Positions 19,468 through 27,082 of a DNA stretch of 64,000 bases are shown here, piece by piece. A program made the translations under genes and the position numbers. Each line of letters starts with the position of its first letter. Positions within the stretch are counted from its first letter, which is position 1. The notes below the pieces were generated by a model. That model was not told the DNA's origin and ran no database searches. It saw only the letters and a program-made list of their open reading frames with translations. The stretch is from Eubacterium sp. (GTDB lineage Bacteria; Bacillota; Clostridia; Lachnospirales; Lachnospiraceae): contig JAFUVQ010000060.1 of assembly GCA_017477505.1 (NCBI GenBank), positions 124,001 to 188,000 on the forward strand, read 5' to 3'.

Positions 19468-20292
19468 TTAGTGTTTTCGTCCGTAATGAATTGCATCCAC
19501 AGGACATGCCTTTATACATTTACCACAATGTATGCATTCTTTGTCGCAGACTTTCTTCGTATCCATCTGACATACTTTTATGCAGGCATTGCAATGTATG
19601 CACTTCGTCCCGTCTACTTTGATTCCGAAGAATGCTATTGGGTTGAAAAATGAATATATAGCTCCCAACGGACAGATGAATCTGCAGAATGCTCTGTAAC
19701 AGAACATGCAGATAAGAAGCACCGCTGCAAGCACAAAAACCTTCCACGTAAAAAGCAGTCCCAGAAGCTGTCTCAGTCTGCTGTCATAAAGCACATTGGG
19801 AATTCCTGCTGCCAGTGTTCCCGCAGGACAGATATATTTACAAAATCCCGGAGCAAGTTTAACCATAGGAATCAGCACTACAAACAGTGCCAGGATTATA
19901 TATTTAAGATATGATAAAATACTTGTCACTCTCCCCTTGGGAATCTTGGGAAATGGCATCTTATCCAAAAGATCCTGCAGCAGGCCAAAGGGACAGAGAA
20001 AACCGCATATGAATCTTCCCAAAAAAAGTCCCATCAGTATAAGTGTACCAAGCATATAATAAGGAATCTTGTACTTTGAAGAAACAAGCGCCATCTGCAT
20101 ACTTCCGAGAGGGCAGGACAAAACTGCCCCTGGGCATGAGTAACAGTTAAGCCCCGGAGCACACAGTCCTTTTACATTTCCCTGATAAATCTTACCATCA
20201 AGAAAGCCTCTGATATTGCAGTTATAGAGAACAGCTGTAATAAGCTGTGTGTATCTTCTCTTTGAAATACATTTGAATCCTTTTTCAGTCAT
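19468..20292 (-). CDS. NapH-like 4Fe-4S polytopic membrane protein
   Basis: A 274-residue membrane protein of the NapH/CcoG-like electron-transfer family. About four to five hydrophobic segments alternate with cysteine motifs: CAPGLNCYSCPGAVLSCPLG, GFLCPFG, CKYICPAGT and CRFICPLGA. Two C-terminal ferredoxin clusters follow, CIHCNACIKVCQMD and CIHCGKCIKACPVD. It probably moves electrons across the membrane to thiol or quinone partners. I chose the ATG at 20292 because it lies 5 bases after the stop of the 48-residue CXXC gene, with TAGG-type sequence upstream; the longer start at 20325 lies inside that gene. The operon also encodes a TlpA-like thioredoxin, suggesting extracellular disulfide reduction. 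Confidence 0.85.
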   Translation of the reverse strand: MTEKGFKCISKRRYTQLITAVLYNCNIRGFLDGKIYQGNVKGLCAPGLNCYSCPGAVLSCPLGSMQMALVSSKYKIPYYMLGTLILMGLFLGRFICGFLCPFGLLQDLLDKMPFPKIPKGRVTSILSYLKYIILALFVVLIPMVKLAPGFCKYICPAGTLAAGIPNVLYDSRLRQLLGLLFTWKVFVLAAVLLICMFCYRAFCRFICPLGAIYSFFNPIAFFGIKVDGTKCIHCNACIKVCQMDTKKVCDKECIHCGKCIKACPVDAIHYGRKH

Positions 20293-20297
20293 GGTCT

Positions 20298-20444
20298 TTA
20301 ACCTATTCCCATGCATTCGTAACATATCTGAACAGCCTTATTCTTTACGTCCCGGAAACCGCCATCACAAAGTCCCAGAATGAGTAACACCGCTCCAAGA
20401 AGCAGGAATACAATTCTTATGATCATTTTCGAATAACTTTTCAT
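20298..20444 (-). CDS. CD1871A family small CXXC membrane protein
   Basis: A 48-residue protein that automated length cut-offs would miss. It has one hydrophobic helix (IIRIVFLLLGAVLLILGL) and a C-terminal motif ICYECMGIG, where CYEC is a CXXC. This matches what I remember as the CD1871A family CXXC motif-containing protein of Clostridia, usually next to NapH-like 4Fe-4S and TlpA-like genes, exactly as here. TGGAGAA precedes the ATG by 5 bases. It starts 11 bases after the thioredoxin gene and ends 5 bases before the Fe-S gene, so the three are tightly co-translated. It probably relays electrons to the extracellular thioredoxin (inference). Confidence 0.85.
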   Translation of the reverse strand: MKSYSKMIIRIVFLLLGAVLLILGLCDGGFRDVKNKAVQICYECMGIG

Positions 20445-20455
20445 AAAATTCTCCA

Positions 20456-21196
20456 TTACTCTCTGCAGGCATCTATAGCACTTTTATAAGCCTTATACTG
20501 CATATCCGCGCCACGGGAACCCAGGAATACAGCCTTGACAACTCCTTTATTGATTAAAACCGTATATGGGATTCCCGATGAAGGATAATATGTTGTTATC
20601 CTTCCGTCCAAGTCATATCCGACATTGAATGAATAACCCAGCTCGTCTATAAAATTGTCAACCTTTTCCCGATCCTCATACCTGTTTATGCATATAATCT
20701 CAAGATTATCATAGCCATCAGCTTTGAGCATATCAAATGCAGGAAGCTCCGCTACACAGGGACCGCACCATGTTGTCCAGAAATTGATAAGAACTATCCT
20801 GTCATCATAGTCTGAAAGATGGAATGTCCCGCCTCCTCTAAGATCTACGGTGAAGTCAGGAGCCACATCACCTTCAGACAGTTCCTGGGGCATACCTGTT
20901 CCGGTATCCGCATCCGGTCTTTTAGCAAATGATGGCTGCTCAGTCGTCGTCCCCGTCTCATCCTTGGAAACATCGTCATTTCCGGCAGTATCCCTGGTCT
21001 TATCCGCATCCCTGTCCTTCTTTTCAGTCTCTTCAGAAATCGCTTCCGTAGCCTCAGTAGTCACTTCTGTCTCAGCCTCGGTAACCTCAGCATTTGTCGT
21101 ATCTTCCATTGTCGCATTCTCACTTCCGCAACCAGCCATAAAAAGCATGGATGCAGCAATCACAACCGCAGAAAGCTTTAATAATCTTTTCCTCAT
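20456..21196 (-). CDS. TlpA-like extracellular thioredoxin lipoprotein
   Basis: A 246-residue lipoprotein. The signal peptide ends in the lipobox FMAGC. A ~90-residue low-complexity Thr/Glu/Asp-rich linker follows, then a TlpA/ResA-type thioredoxin domain (about 110-246). That domain contains the active site FWTTWCGPCVAELP and the cis-proline segment SSGIPYTVLI. It should reduce or exchange disulfides outside the membrane. It is the first gene of the operon with the CD1871A-like and NapH-like genes, which could supply electrons. GAAAGGAAG precedes the ATG. Confidence 0.92.
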   Translation of the reverse strand: MRKRLLKLSAVVIAASMLFMAGCGSENATMEDTTNAEVTEAETEVTTEATEAISEETEKKDRDADKTRDTAGNDDVSKDETGTTTEQPSFAKRPDADTGTGMPQELSEGDVAPDFTVDLRGGGTFHLSDYDDRIVLINFWTTWCGPCVAELPAFDMLKADGYDNLEIICINRYEDREKVDNFIDELGYSFNVGYDLDGRITTYYPSSGIPYTVLINKGVVKAVFLGSRGADMQYKAYKSAIDACRE

Positions 21197-21245
21197 AATA
21201 CTTCCTTTCTCAGTGGAACACTGGGAACTGGCCTCAATTTCTCAT

Positions 21246-21294
21246 TAGTCCATAAGTGTAAGTGCCAGGTTTCCATTTAATCCATAAGTGTAAG
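21246..21294. repeat. Short direct duplication of a gene 3' end
   Basis: TARTCCATAAGTGTAAG occurs at 21246-21262 and again at 21278-21294, 32 bases apart with one mismatch. The second copy contains the stop codon and last codons of the adjacent small membrane protein gene; the first is a copy just beyond the stop. It looks like a local duplication. Confidence 0.55.
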
Positions 21295-21909
21295 ACCCCA
21301 GTTGATCCAACACCAGCGGACGTCCTTACCTTCAGGTGTTATTATATGCAATATTTCTTCTTCATCCAGAAAGAAATCCGCAGCTTCTATTCCCATCCTT
21401 GAAGATACCCATTCGGGTGCTGCACGTTCCGGTTTATCCACTTCATAATCATATATTCCTATATGCTGTGACCAGGTTTTCTCATCCTCTTTAATCCATA
21501 TCGGCTTATGGCGGCCAAAGCTTCCGATACGCCAGAACAGGATAACTATTTCGTCTTCTTCGTCGTGATCTATATCTCCTATGAAGTAATCAGATACCAG
21601 CCACCCGTCTTCTGTAGTCCATACCGGCGCCACGTCATCACATGAAATCGTAAAATTCTTATCCTTGAGATCGACAAAAGCATCCTCAACTCTGATTTCT
21701 CTTTCGGGGTCTTCATTTCTCCCGGGACGGTCTTCAAATGTATGTTTTTCCGACTTCTCTTTCCAACTTATCCATTTAGGAAGAAATGTGCCTCTCTTAT
21801 ACAGGAATCCATATAGTAACACACATAGCAAAACGGCTACTGCTATGCACAGTAGCCATATTGCTGTTTTAAAAATGATTTTTCCTGTATCAGTTCTATT
21901 TACTTTCAT
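21277..21909 (-). CDS. Membrane-anchored protein with calcium-loop-like motif, last gene of the rSAM operon
   Basis: A 210-residue protein of unknown function. After a short basic start (MKVNRTDTGK) comes one transmembrane helix (about 13-35) and then an extracellular domain of about 150 residues. It contains FIGDIDHDEEDEIVILFW, an Asp-rich loop typical of FG-GAP/VCBS-type calcium-binding repeats. The ATG at 21909 overlaps the 3' end of the DUF3160 gene by 14 bases, indicating translational coupling; an upstream in-frame start at 21960 would lie deeper in that gene. Being fourth in the operon suggests a role with the DUF3160 protein. Confidence 0.72.
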   Translation of the reverse strand: MKVNRTDTGKIIFKTAIWLLCIAVAVLLCVLLYGFLYKRGTFLPKWISWKEKSEKHTFEDRPGRNEDPEREIRVEDAFVDLKDKNFTISCDDVAPVWTTEDGWLVSDYFIGDIDHDEEDEIVILFWRIGSFGRHKPIWIKEDEKTWSQHIGIYDYEVDKPERAAPEWVSSRMGIEAADFFLDEEEILHIITPEGKDVRWCWINWGLTLMD

Positions 21910-24835
21910 ATCTGAAACTCTTGGTCCAGGCTTCCTGCTTTGGCTGGCTCTCCCGGTCATAGTTATATGTACCGTCCTCCCGCAGTTCTATTCCTAGCAT
22001 CTGTCTCCACTTGGAATCAGTAAGCCTGTCATTTATCGGCTGCTGGAACTGATAAAATGAATATACGCCACCCCAGGCAACCTTCTTAACGCCATCGACC
22101 TCGATTATTACCATAATTGTATTTATCCTTCCGGTTCCAAGTTCAAGACATGCACCGTTCGGATCTGTTGCAACGTCGGCAACTATTGCAGCAGGGAATT
22201 CCTCTGTCGTAAAATAATCCTTGCCTGCTTCTTCTTTATTTACTTCCTGCCAGAAATGTTCGATCTGTCCGCCATAACTTCTGATAAATTCAAACTCCTC
22301 ATCAGTAGGAAGTACATTCGTAAGTTCTTTCTCCGATATAGCCTGAAGCTTTGTTGTTATATCCGCAAGAAGTGCAAGATTTTCTTTATCTGCATCTCGT
22401 AGCGCATCATAATGCTGAAGTCCTTCTGAAGTAGCCTTAACAAGTGCAGTGAGTCTTGCATATACCTCCGGTTCAGGTTCAACATATCCTCTGTCATCTC
22501 TCTCAGGGATAGGTCCATCGCCCATCTCGGCCATCATCTGCTTGGAGTAAAGAATTGTATCATGCTTTAGCTCTGTATAACTTCCAAGGAATGTAACAAG
22601 GTTCTTCTTTCTCCATTCCTGTGACTGCATAAATACCGGATATCCTTCTCCTCTTTCCTCAAGTACAGGTCTGAGAGTATTCAGCCATTCAGAATAAAGA
22701 CTAGAATTCCATGTACTGTCCGGAGCCTCTTTGACCATAGTCCTGAGACTCTCCATATTTTCCGAATAACCCTTATAATCTTCGACACCCTGCTCCTTCA
22801 GTATATCCAGTGCCACATCTGAACCCATGGCAGCAGGAACATCCAGTGCATTTGGAAGCATTCTGGCCTGATTTGATGAATTCTCTTTTACTCTCGAATA
22901 ACAGAGATTCTGGAAGATAGCCTCGTCTATGGAGAATCTCTGTCCCATAAACCTAAAGCCGTTTATCTTTGCTTCTTTTTCTTCATCAGTATCGTCAACC
23001 AAAACAACTACAGAATTAATCTTAGGTGCCGGAAGCTGTCCTGTAAGATCGTGGAATTCCGTCCAGGCCTTATCATTTCCCGGAAGCTTATCAGCAGTTA
23101 TATCCGCACCATATACCTTATCGATAATAGGTCTGTACTCATAATAACCGCAGTCATCAGATGCTCCTGCAAAAAATGAAGTGATAGTATATATCTCTTC
23201 CCATAAAGGAAGTGTATCATTATCCATGGCAAGTGTCATAAGAAGGGCGGATCTGTCCTGATCTTCATCTTTTCTTGCGAAATTCCTTCTTCCGTACCAC
23301 ATCATTGTCTTGAAATATTTCTTGAGGTTCTCGTCAGTATCATAATATCCTCTCGGAATATACTGGCTGTAATCCTCCATGTTTTCCGGATCATCAAAAA
23401 GCGGTGACTGAGTAACTCCTCCTGCCTGCTCTATAAGATCAAGTTCTTTCTGTACAACATCCTGAACCTCGGCAGGTACCTCGGCATCCGGATTTGCAAG
23501 CTTATAGCCTACTGTAAAGAATGCAAGATTTCGCCATGCCGCAAGCTCCCACTCAGTTCCCTTCAGGACATCATACTGAGCTTTCGATTTCTGCTGCATA
23601 AGCCGGCTCATTTCCGTAACATCATCTATCAGATAAGTTTTCTCTGTATTTTTAAGAACATGAGCAAAGTAAAGATGATAGGTATGCATTATTGAGTCAA
23701 CTGTTACAAATGCAGGTCTGTAATCATATCTGAGGTACTCGTAACCCTCAAAAAACTCACAGTCCCATCCATCAGTCACCACGAACTGATTCTTAAGGAG
23801 CATATCCTTTTCGTCTTCAGGCATATAATCAATAAGATCGTAATTATCAAGATTTCCCAGATTATCCGATGCTGTATTCGGCACGGACGCCTCAATAGGC
23901 TTATATGAAACAAGCATGTAATCATTGATGATAGAAGGCCTCGGCATATAGGCGACCTCATGGGTGAAGTCCTTATCATCTCCCTTTTCCTTACCTTTAT
24001 CTGCCTTTTCTTTCTCCTGGGCTCTCTTTATGACTTCGTCCTCAGTTATGACATTTCCTTCCTCATCGACATATTCGCCTTCAGCATTTGTACTTGCCTC
24101 CTGGAGAATACTCTCGATATCCGGTTTGTCCTTCCGGAAGGTTCTTACAGCGACAATTCCGACGATTATCGCAAGCACAACAGCGGCTGCTATGGAAATG
24201 AAGAAAAGAGTCTTTGTCTTCTTGTCCATTCCCTGCTTCTTCGGATTATCTCTTCTGGAATCATCCCGCCTTGGCGGATCATTTCTCCTGGCATTCTGCT
24301 GAGGTCTTTCATTACGTGGTCTGTCATTACGTGGTCTGTCATTTCGAGGCCTATCATTACGTGGCCTGTCTGCCTGATAATCTCTTGTCTCAGCACCCTG
24401 ATGCATACTGTTCTGTCTGCCGTACCGGTCATCCTGACGGTAGCTGTCCTGCCCGCCATACTGATCATTCTGTCGGTAGCTGTCCTGCCCGCCATACTGA
24501 TCATTCTGTCGGTAGCTATCCTGCCTGCCGTACTGATCATCCTGTCTGTAGCTGTCCTGCCTTCCGTACTGATCATCCTGCTGAACGAATGCAGAATCAT
24601 CGGCAGGAGCAAACGCTGAATCTCCGCCAGTGGCATATTCATTTGCCCCCGTTTGATCAAATGCTGAATCTCCGGCATATCCGAAGACAGAATTGCCTGA
24701 TGGCGCACTATATCCTGTATTTCCGGAAAATGCAGAGTCAGCCGTATTTCCGGCAGTCCCTATAAGCTTAGAGCCACAGACCGGGCAGTAGGCCGCATTA
24801 TCCTCTACTTTACTTCCACAGGTTGAACAAAACAT
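21896..24835 (-). CDS. Zinc-ribbon, single-pass membrane DUF3160 protein
   Basis: A 979-residue protein. It opens with a zinc ribbon (FCSTCGSKV and YCPVCGSKL), followed by a low-complexity region with tandem repeats (four to five of QYGRQDSYRQND type, then RNDRPRND repeats). One transmembrane helix (about 205-228) follows. The large extracellular domain fits DUF3160 (FVTVDSIMHTYHLYFAHVLK, RNLAFFTVGYKLA, YTITSFFAGASDDCGYYEY). DUF3160 has no known activity to my knowledge. The ATG at 24835 is chosen because GAGGAGGA precedes it and the zinc ribbon starts there. It follows the radical SAM gene by 11 bases and overlaps the next gene. Confidence 0.82.
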   Translation of the reverse strand: MFCSTCGSKVEDNAAYCPVCGSKLIGTAGNTADSAFSGNTGYSAPSGNSVFGYAGDSAFDQTGANEYATGGDSAFAPADDSAFVQQDDQYGRQDSYRQDDQYGRQDSYRQNDQYGGQDSYRQNDQYGGQDSYRQDDRYGRQNSMHQGAETRDYQADRPRNDRPRNDRPRNDRPRNERPQQNARRNDPPRRDDSRRDNPKKQGMDKKTKTLFFISIAAAVVLAIIVGIVAVRTFRKDKPDIESILQEASTNAEGEYVDEEGNVITEDEVIKRAQEKEKADKGKEKGDDKDFTHEVAYMPRPSIINDYMLVSYKPIEASVPNTASDNLGNLDNYDLIDYMPEDEKDMLLKNQFVVTDGWDCEFFEGYEYLRYDYRPAFVTVDSIMHTYHLYFAHVLKNTEKTYLIDDVTEMSRLMQQKSKAQYDVLKGTEWELAAWRNLAFFTVGYKLANPDAEVPAEVQDVVQKELDLIEQAGGVTQSPLFDDPENMEDYSQYIPRGYYDTDENLKKYFKTMMWYGRRNFARKDEDQDRSALLMTLAMDNDTLPLWEEIYTITSFFAGASDDCGYYEYRPIIDKVYGADITADKLPGNDKAWTEFHDLTGQLPAPKINSVVVLVDDTDEEKEAKINGFRFMGQRFSIDEAIFQNLCYSRVKENSSNQARMLPNALDVPAAMGSDVALDILKEQGVEDYKGYSENMESLRTMVKEAPDSTWNSSLYSEWLNTLRPVLEERGEGYPVFMQSQEWRKKNLVTFLGSYTELKHDTILYSKQMMAEMGDGPIPERDDRGYVEPEPEVYARLTALVKATSEGLQHYDALRDADKENLALLADITTKLQAISEKELTNVLPTDEEFEFIRSYGGQIEHFWQEVNKEEAGKDYFTTEEFPAAIVADVATDPNGACLELGTGRINTIMVIIEVDGVKKVAWGGVYSFYQFQQPINDRLTDSKWRQMLGIELREDGTYNYDRESQPKQEAWTKSFRYESK

Positions 24836-24846
24836 ATTATTCCTCC

Positions 24847-25929
24847 TCAAAAAAGCACATCCTTAAAACAAACCTTCTGGTGATCATCATCATAGTCCCA
24901 GCTATGGTATGAACCACCACGACACCATTTCTTCTCAGGGCAGCTGCTGCACTTCTCGTTTAGTGTATCCAGCGGAGTCCTGAAAATCTTAAATTCATCT
25001 TTCCATATATCGGTGAAGCTTCTGTCATGGATATTTCCCTGGATTGTTCTTTCGTTCCTGGGAACATCAAGACAAGCACCCACATCTCCATTTACAAAAA
25101 TTCCGGCTACGTATATCCCCGCATTACAGAGGAAATACCAGTCCCTCACTTCTGCCTCATATTCTTTTCCAAGAAAATGACAGCAGGAGTATTCAACCGG
25201 AATCTTCTGTTCTCTCTTCTCCTTGATAAACTTCATAAGCCGGATATTGTCCTCCGGTGTGAGAAGCATCTCCGGATGTTCAAGCGCCCTTCCAATAGGT
25301 TCGATGCCGGTGAGGCGCCATTCATTTATATCTACATTGTCAAATATATCATATAGGGCATCCAGTTCGACGATATTCTCATGGTTCACCACAGTCGTAA
25401 CCATGATGCTGCCGATCCCGCCGGCATCTATCATATTCTGAATACCATCCATGGCTTTCTTAAAACCATTCGGAAATGACCTGTATCTGTCATGAGTATC
25501 AGGAAGTCCGTCTATACTGACCGATATTCCGCGCATTCCCGTGTCCCGGAGCCTTTCGGCCACACTCTTAGTGATAAGAGTCGCATTGCTGGTCATGCCC
25601 CATTTCATGCCGAGACTCTGTATATATCCGGTAAGCTTAAAGAAATCCTTGTACATAAGGGGTTCGCCGCCGGTCAAGGCTATATAAACTCCGGTTCCAA
25701 AGTTTTTCTTGACCTCATCCAGTATAGCCATATATTCTTCCACAGGAAGTCCGTCCGGCATATCCACGCTGCAGCCGCTGCCGCAATGGAAACAATGCTC
25801 ATTGCATTTCAATGTCAGCTCAAAGAACAGCTTCCGAAGCTCAGGTTCTTTACAAAGCTTTGCCTGATGCCCTGCAAGAATATCGAGATTCTTTGTCTTA
25901 ATCTCATTTTTAGTCAAAGCTTTAGTCAT
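24847..25929 (-). CDS. Radical SAM/SPASM enzyme, putative lipoprotein/peptide maturase
   Basis: A 360-residue radical SAM protein. The [4Fe-4S]-SAM motif is CNEHCFHC near residue 42 in the family context FELTLKCNEHCFHCGSGC, followed by the TGGEPLMYKDF glycine-rich motif. A C-terminal SPASM-type domain supplies further cysteines (CNAGIYV, GACLDVPRNE, CSSCPEKKWCRGG). SPASM enzymes mostly modify ribosomal peptides. The HCGS-x-C context recalls the Bacteroidales rSAM/lipoprotein system (TIGR04133-like, from memory). The ATG at 25929 has CGGAGG 8 bases upstream and is preferred to the ATG at 25947, which overlaps the stop of the lipoprotein gene. The preceding gene encodes a small lipoprotein with two VYGPP motifs, the likely substrate. 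Confidence 0.87.
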   Translation of the reverse strand: MTKALTKNEIKTKNLDILAGHQAKLCKEPELRKLFFELTLKCNEHCFHCGSGCSVDMPDGLPVEEYMAILDEVKKNFGTGVYIALTGGEPLMYKDFFKLTGYIQSLGMKWGMTSNATLITKSVAERLRDTGMRGISVSIDGLPDTHDRYRSFPNGFKKAMDGIQNMIDAGGIGSIMVTTVVNHENIVELDALYDIFDNVDINEWRLTGIEPIGRALEHPEMLLTPEDNIRLMKFIKEKREQKIPVEYSCCHFLGKEYEAEVRDWYFLCNAGIYVAGIFVNGDVGACLDVPRNERTIQGNIHDRSFTDIWKDEFKIFRTPLDTLNEKCSSCPEKKWCRGGSYHSWDYDDDHQKVCFKDVLF

Positions 25930-25946
25930 CTTAGAGACCTCCGGCA

Positions 25947-26198
25947 TTATTTCTCAAAATCCTCCGGAGGACCGTAAACATCAGGAAGCTCATTGTCCTC
26001 AACTTTGGTAGTAGCCTCAGTGGTTACTTCCTCAGTTGTTTCTGAATTCTCCTGCCAGGTTTCCTCCTGAACTGTCATGTCCTGGGGCGGTCCGTAAACT
26101 GTAGGCGCGTCATTATTATCCGCTCCACAGCCGGCTGTTCCGAACAGCGTACCGGCCGCAAGTCCTATAAGCATAGCCTTCTTTGGATTAATCTTCAT
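25947..26198 (-). CDS. Small lipoprotein with two VYGPP motifs, putative rSAM substrate
   Basis: An 83-residue secreted lipoprotein. It has a basic N-terminus, a hydrophobic stretch and lipobox GTAGC with Cys24. The mature part is acidic and Thr/Glu-rich and carries VYGPPQD at residues 34-40 and VYGPPED at 74-80, the second close to the C-terminus. Repeated short motifs in a small protein next to a SPASM radical SAM enzyme are typical of modified precursor peptides; Tyr or Pro of the motif would be the modified residues (inference). GGAGGGA precedes the ATG. It is the first gene of a four-gene operon. Confidence 0.82.
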   Translation of the reverse strand: MKINPKKAMLIGLAAGTLFGTAGCGADNNDAPTVYGPPQDMTVQEETWQENSETTEEVTTEATTKVEDNELPDVYGPPEDFEK

Positions 26199-26241
26199 GG
26201 TAATCCCTCCGTCATGTATGACATAAATATAGTTAGAGATA

Positions 26242-26270
26242 ATTTTACTATCCTTTAATGAAAATTACAA
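26242..26270 (-). promoter_or_regulatory. Promoter of the VYGPP lipoprotein / rSAM operon
   Basis: On the minus strand TTGTAA (26265-26270), a 17-base spacer and TAAAAT (26242-26247) lie about 45-70 bases upstream of the lipoprotein ATG and just after the terminator of the larBCE operon. Confidence 0.6.
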
Positions 26271-26271
26271 G

Positions 26272-26298
26272 AAATAAAGGGGCTGAACGATCAGCCCC
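26272..26298 (-). terminator. Terminator of the larBCE operon
   Basis: A perfect 8-base stem GGGGCTGA / TCAGCCCC (26279-26298) with a 4-base loop. On the minus strand it is followed by TTTATTTC. The stem begins at the larE stop codon itself. Confidence 0.85.
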
Positions 26299-27082
26299 CT
26301 CTTCTGTAACCCATAATATCAAGTTCAACGCCTTCAAAGCCAAGTCCGGTGAGATGGTCAATGACTTCGCTCATAACATCATTTTTCATTATCCTGGATA
26401 TTTCTTTTGCGTCTACCTCTATCTTTGCATCCTTACCTCTCATACGGACTCTCACGTGTCCGGTCACAAATTCTTTGATTTTCTCTTCACCCTGTTCGAT
26501 CATCTGTAACTTGGGGACAGTTATTTCCTCACCATACGGAATCCTCGTTGCAAGGCAGGCATTCTCCGGTTTATTCCAGACCTGAAGCCCTAGCTCTTTA
26601 GCAAGGTCTCTGACATCATTCTTATGAAAGCCTGCTTCCAAAAGGGGGCTTATGATCTTCAGCTCGGCGAGCGCTTTCATTCCCGGACGATAATCCCCTT
26701 TATCATCAACATTTGTACCATCTATTACATACGGGATTCCTCTTTCCTTCGCCACATCAAGCAGTCCCTGCATCAGAAGAAGCTTACAGTAATAGCATCT
26801 CAATTTGGAATTCTCCCTTACCTTCTTATCAGCGAGTGTATCCTTCTCTAAAATGATATGCTCAATGCCTTCATCCCTGCAGAACTCCTGTGACATTTCA
26901 AAATCAGAACTGAAAAATGTGGGGTGTTTCGCCGTTACAGCTATACATTTATCACCCAATGTATCATGAGCCACTTTGAGTAGCAGTGCCGAGTCAACTC
27001 CTGCTGAAAAAGCGACCACTACACTTCCCAGTTCTCTGAGATGTTCTTTAAGCTTATCTGTTTTTTCCTGTAATGTGGCCAT
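26291..27082 (-). CDS. larE: ATP-dependent sacrificial sulfur transferase LarE
   Basis: Completes the nickel-pincer nucleotide cofactor by donating sulfur to the dicarboxylated pyridinium made by LarB. A 263-residue PP-loop enzyme with the nucleotide motif VAFSAGVDSALLLKV near the start. The WNKPENACLATRIPYG segment holds the cysteine (about residue 174) at the position of the sacrificial Cys of L. plantarum LarE. A further RCYYCK pair lies near residue 95. The ATG overlaps the larC 3' end by 29 bases in another frame. It ends at a strong terminator. The substrate enzyme LarA is not in the window. Confidence 0.93.
   Translation of the reverse strand: MATLQEKTDKLKEHLRELGSVVVAFSAGVDSALLLKVAHDTLGDKCIAVTAKHPTFFSSDFEMSQEFCRDEGIEHIILEKDTLADKKVRENSKLRCYYCKLLLMQGLLDVAKERGIPYVIDGTNVDDKGDYRPGMKALAELKIISPLLEAGFHKNDVRDLAKELGLQVWNKPENACLATRIPYGEEITVPKLQMIEQGEEKIKEFVTGHVRVRMRGKDAKIEVDAKEISRIMKNDVMSEVIDHLTGLGFEGVELDIMGYRRGG

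Noticed and set aside
23960-24765. Several long overlapping frames in both strands around the Gln/Asp/Tyr repeats of the DUF3160 gene
   Set aside because: Repeat DNA leaves all frames open; the zinc-ribbon frame with its ribosome site is the real one.
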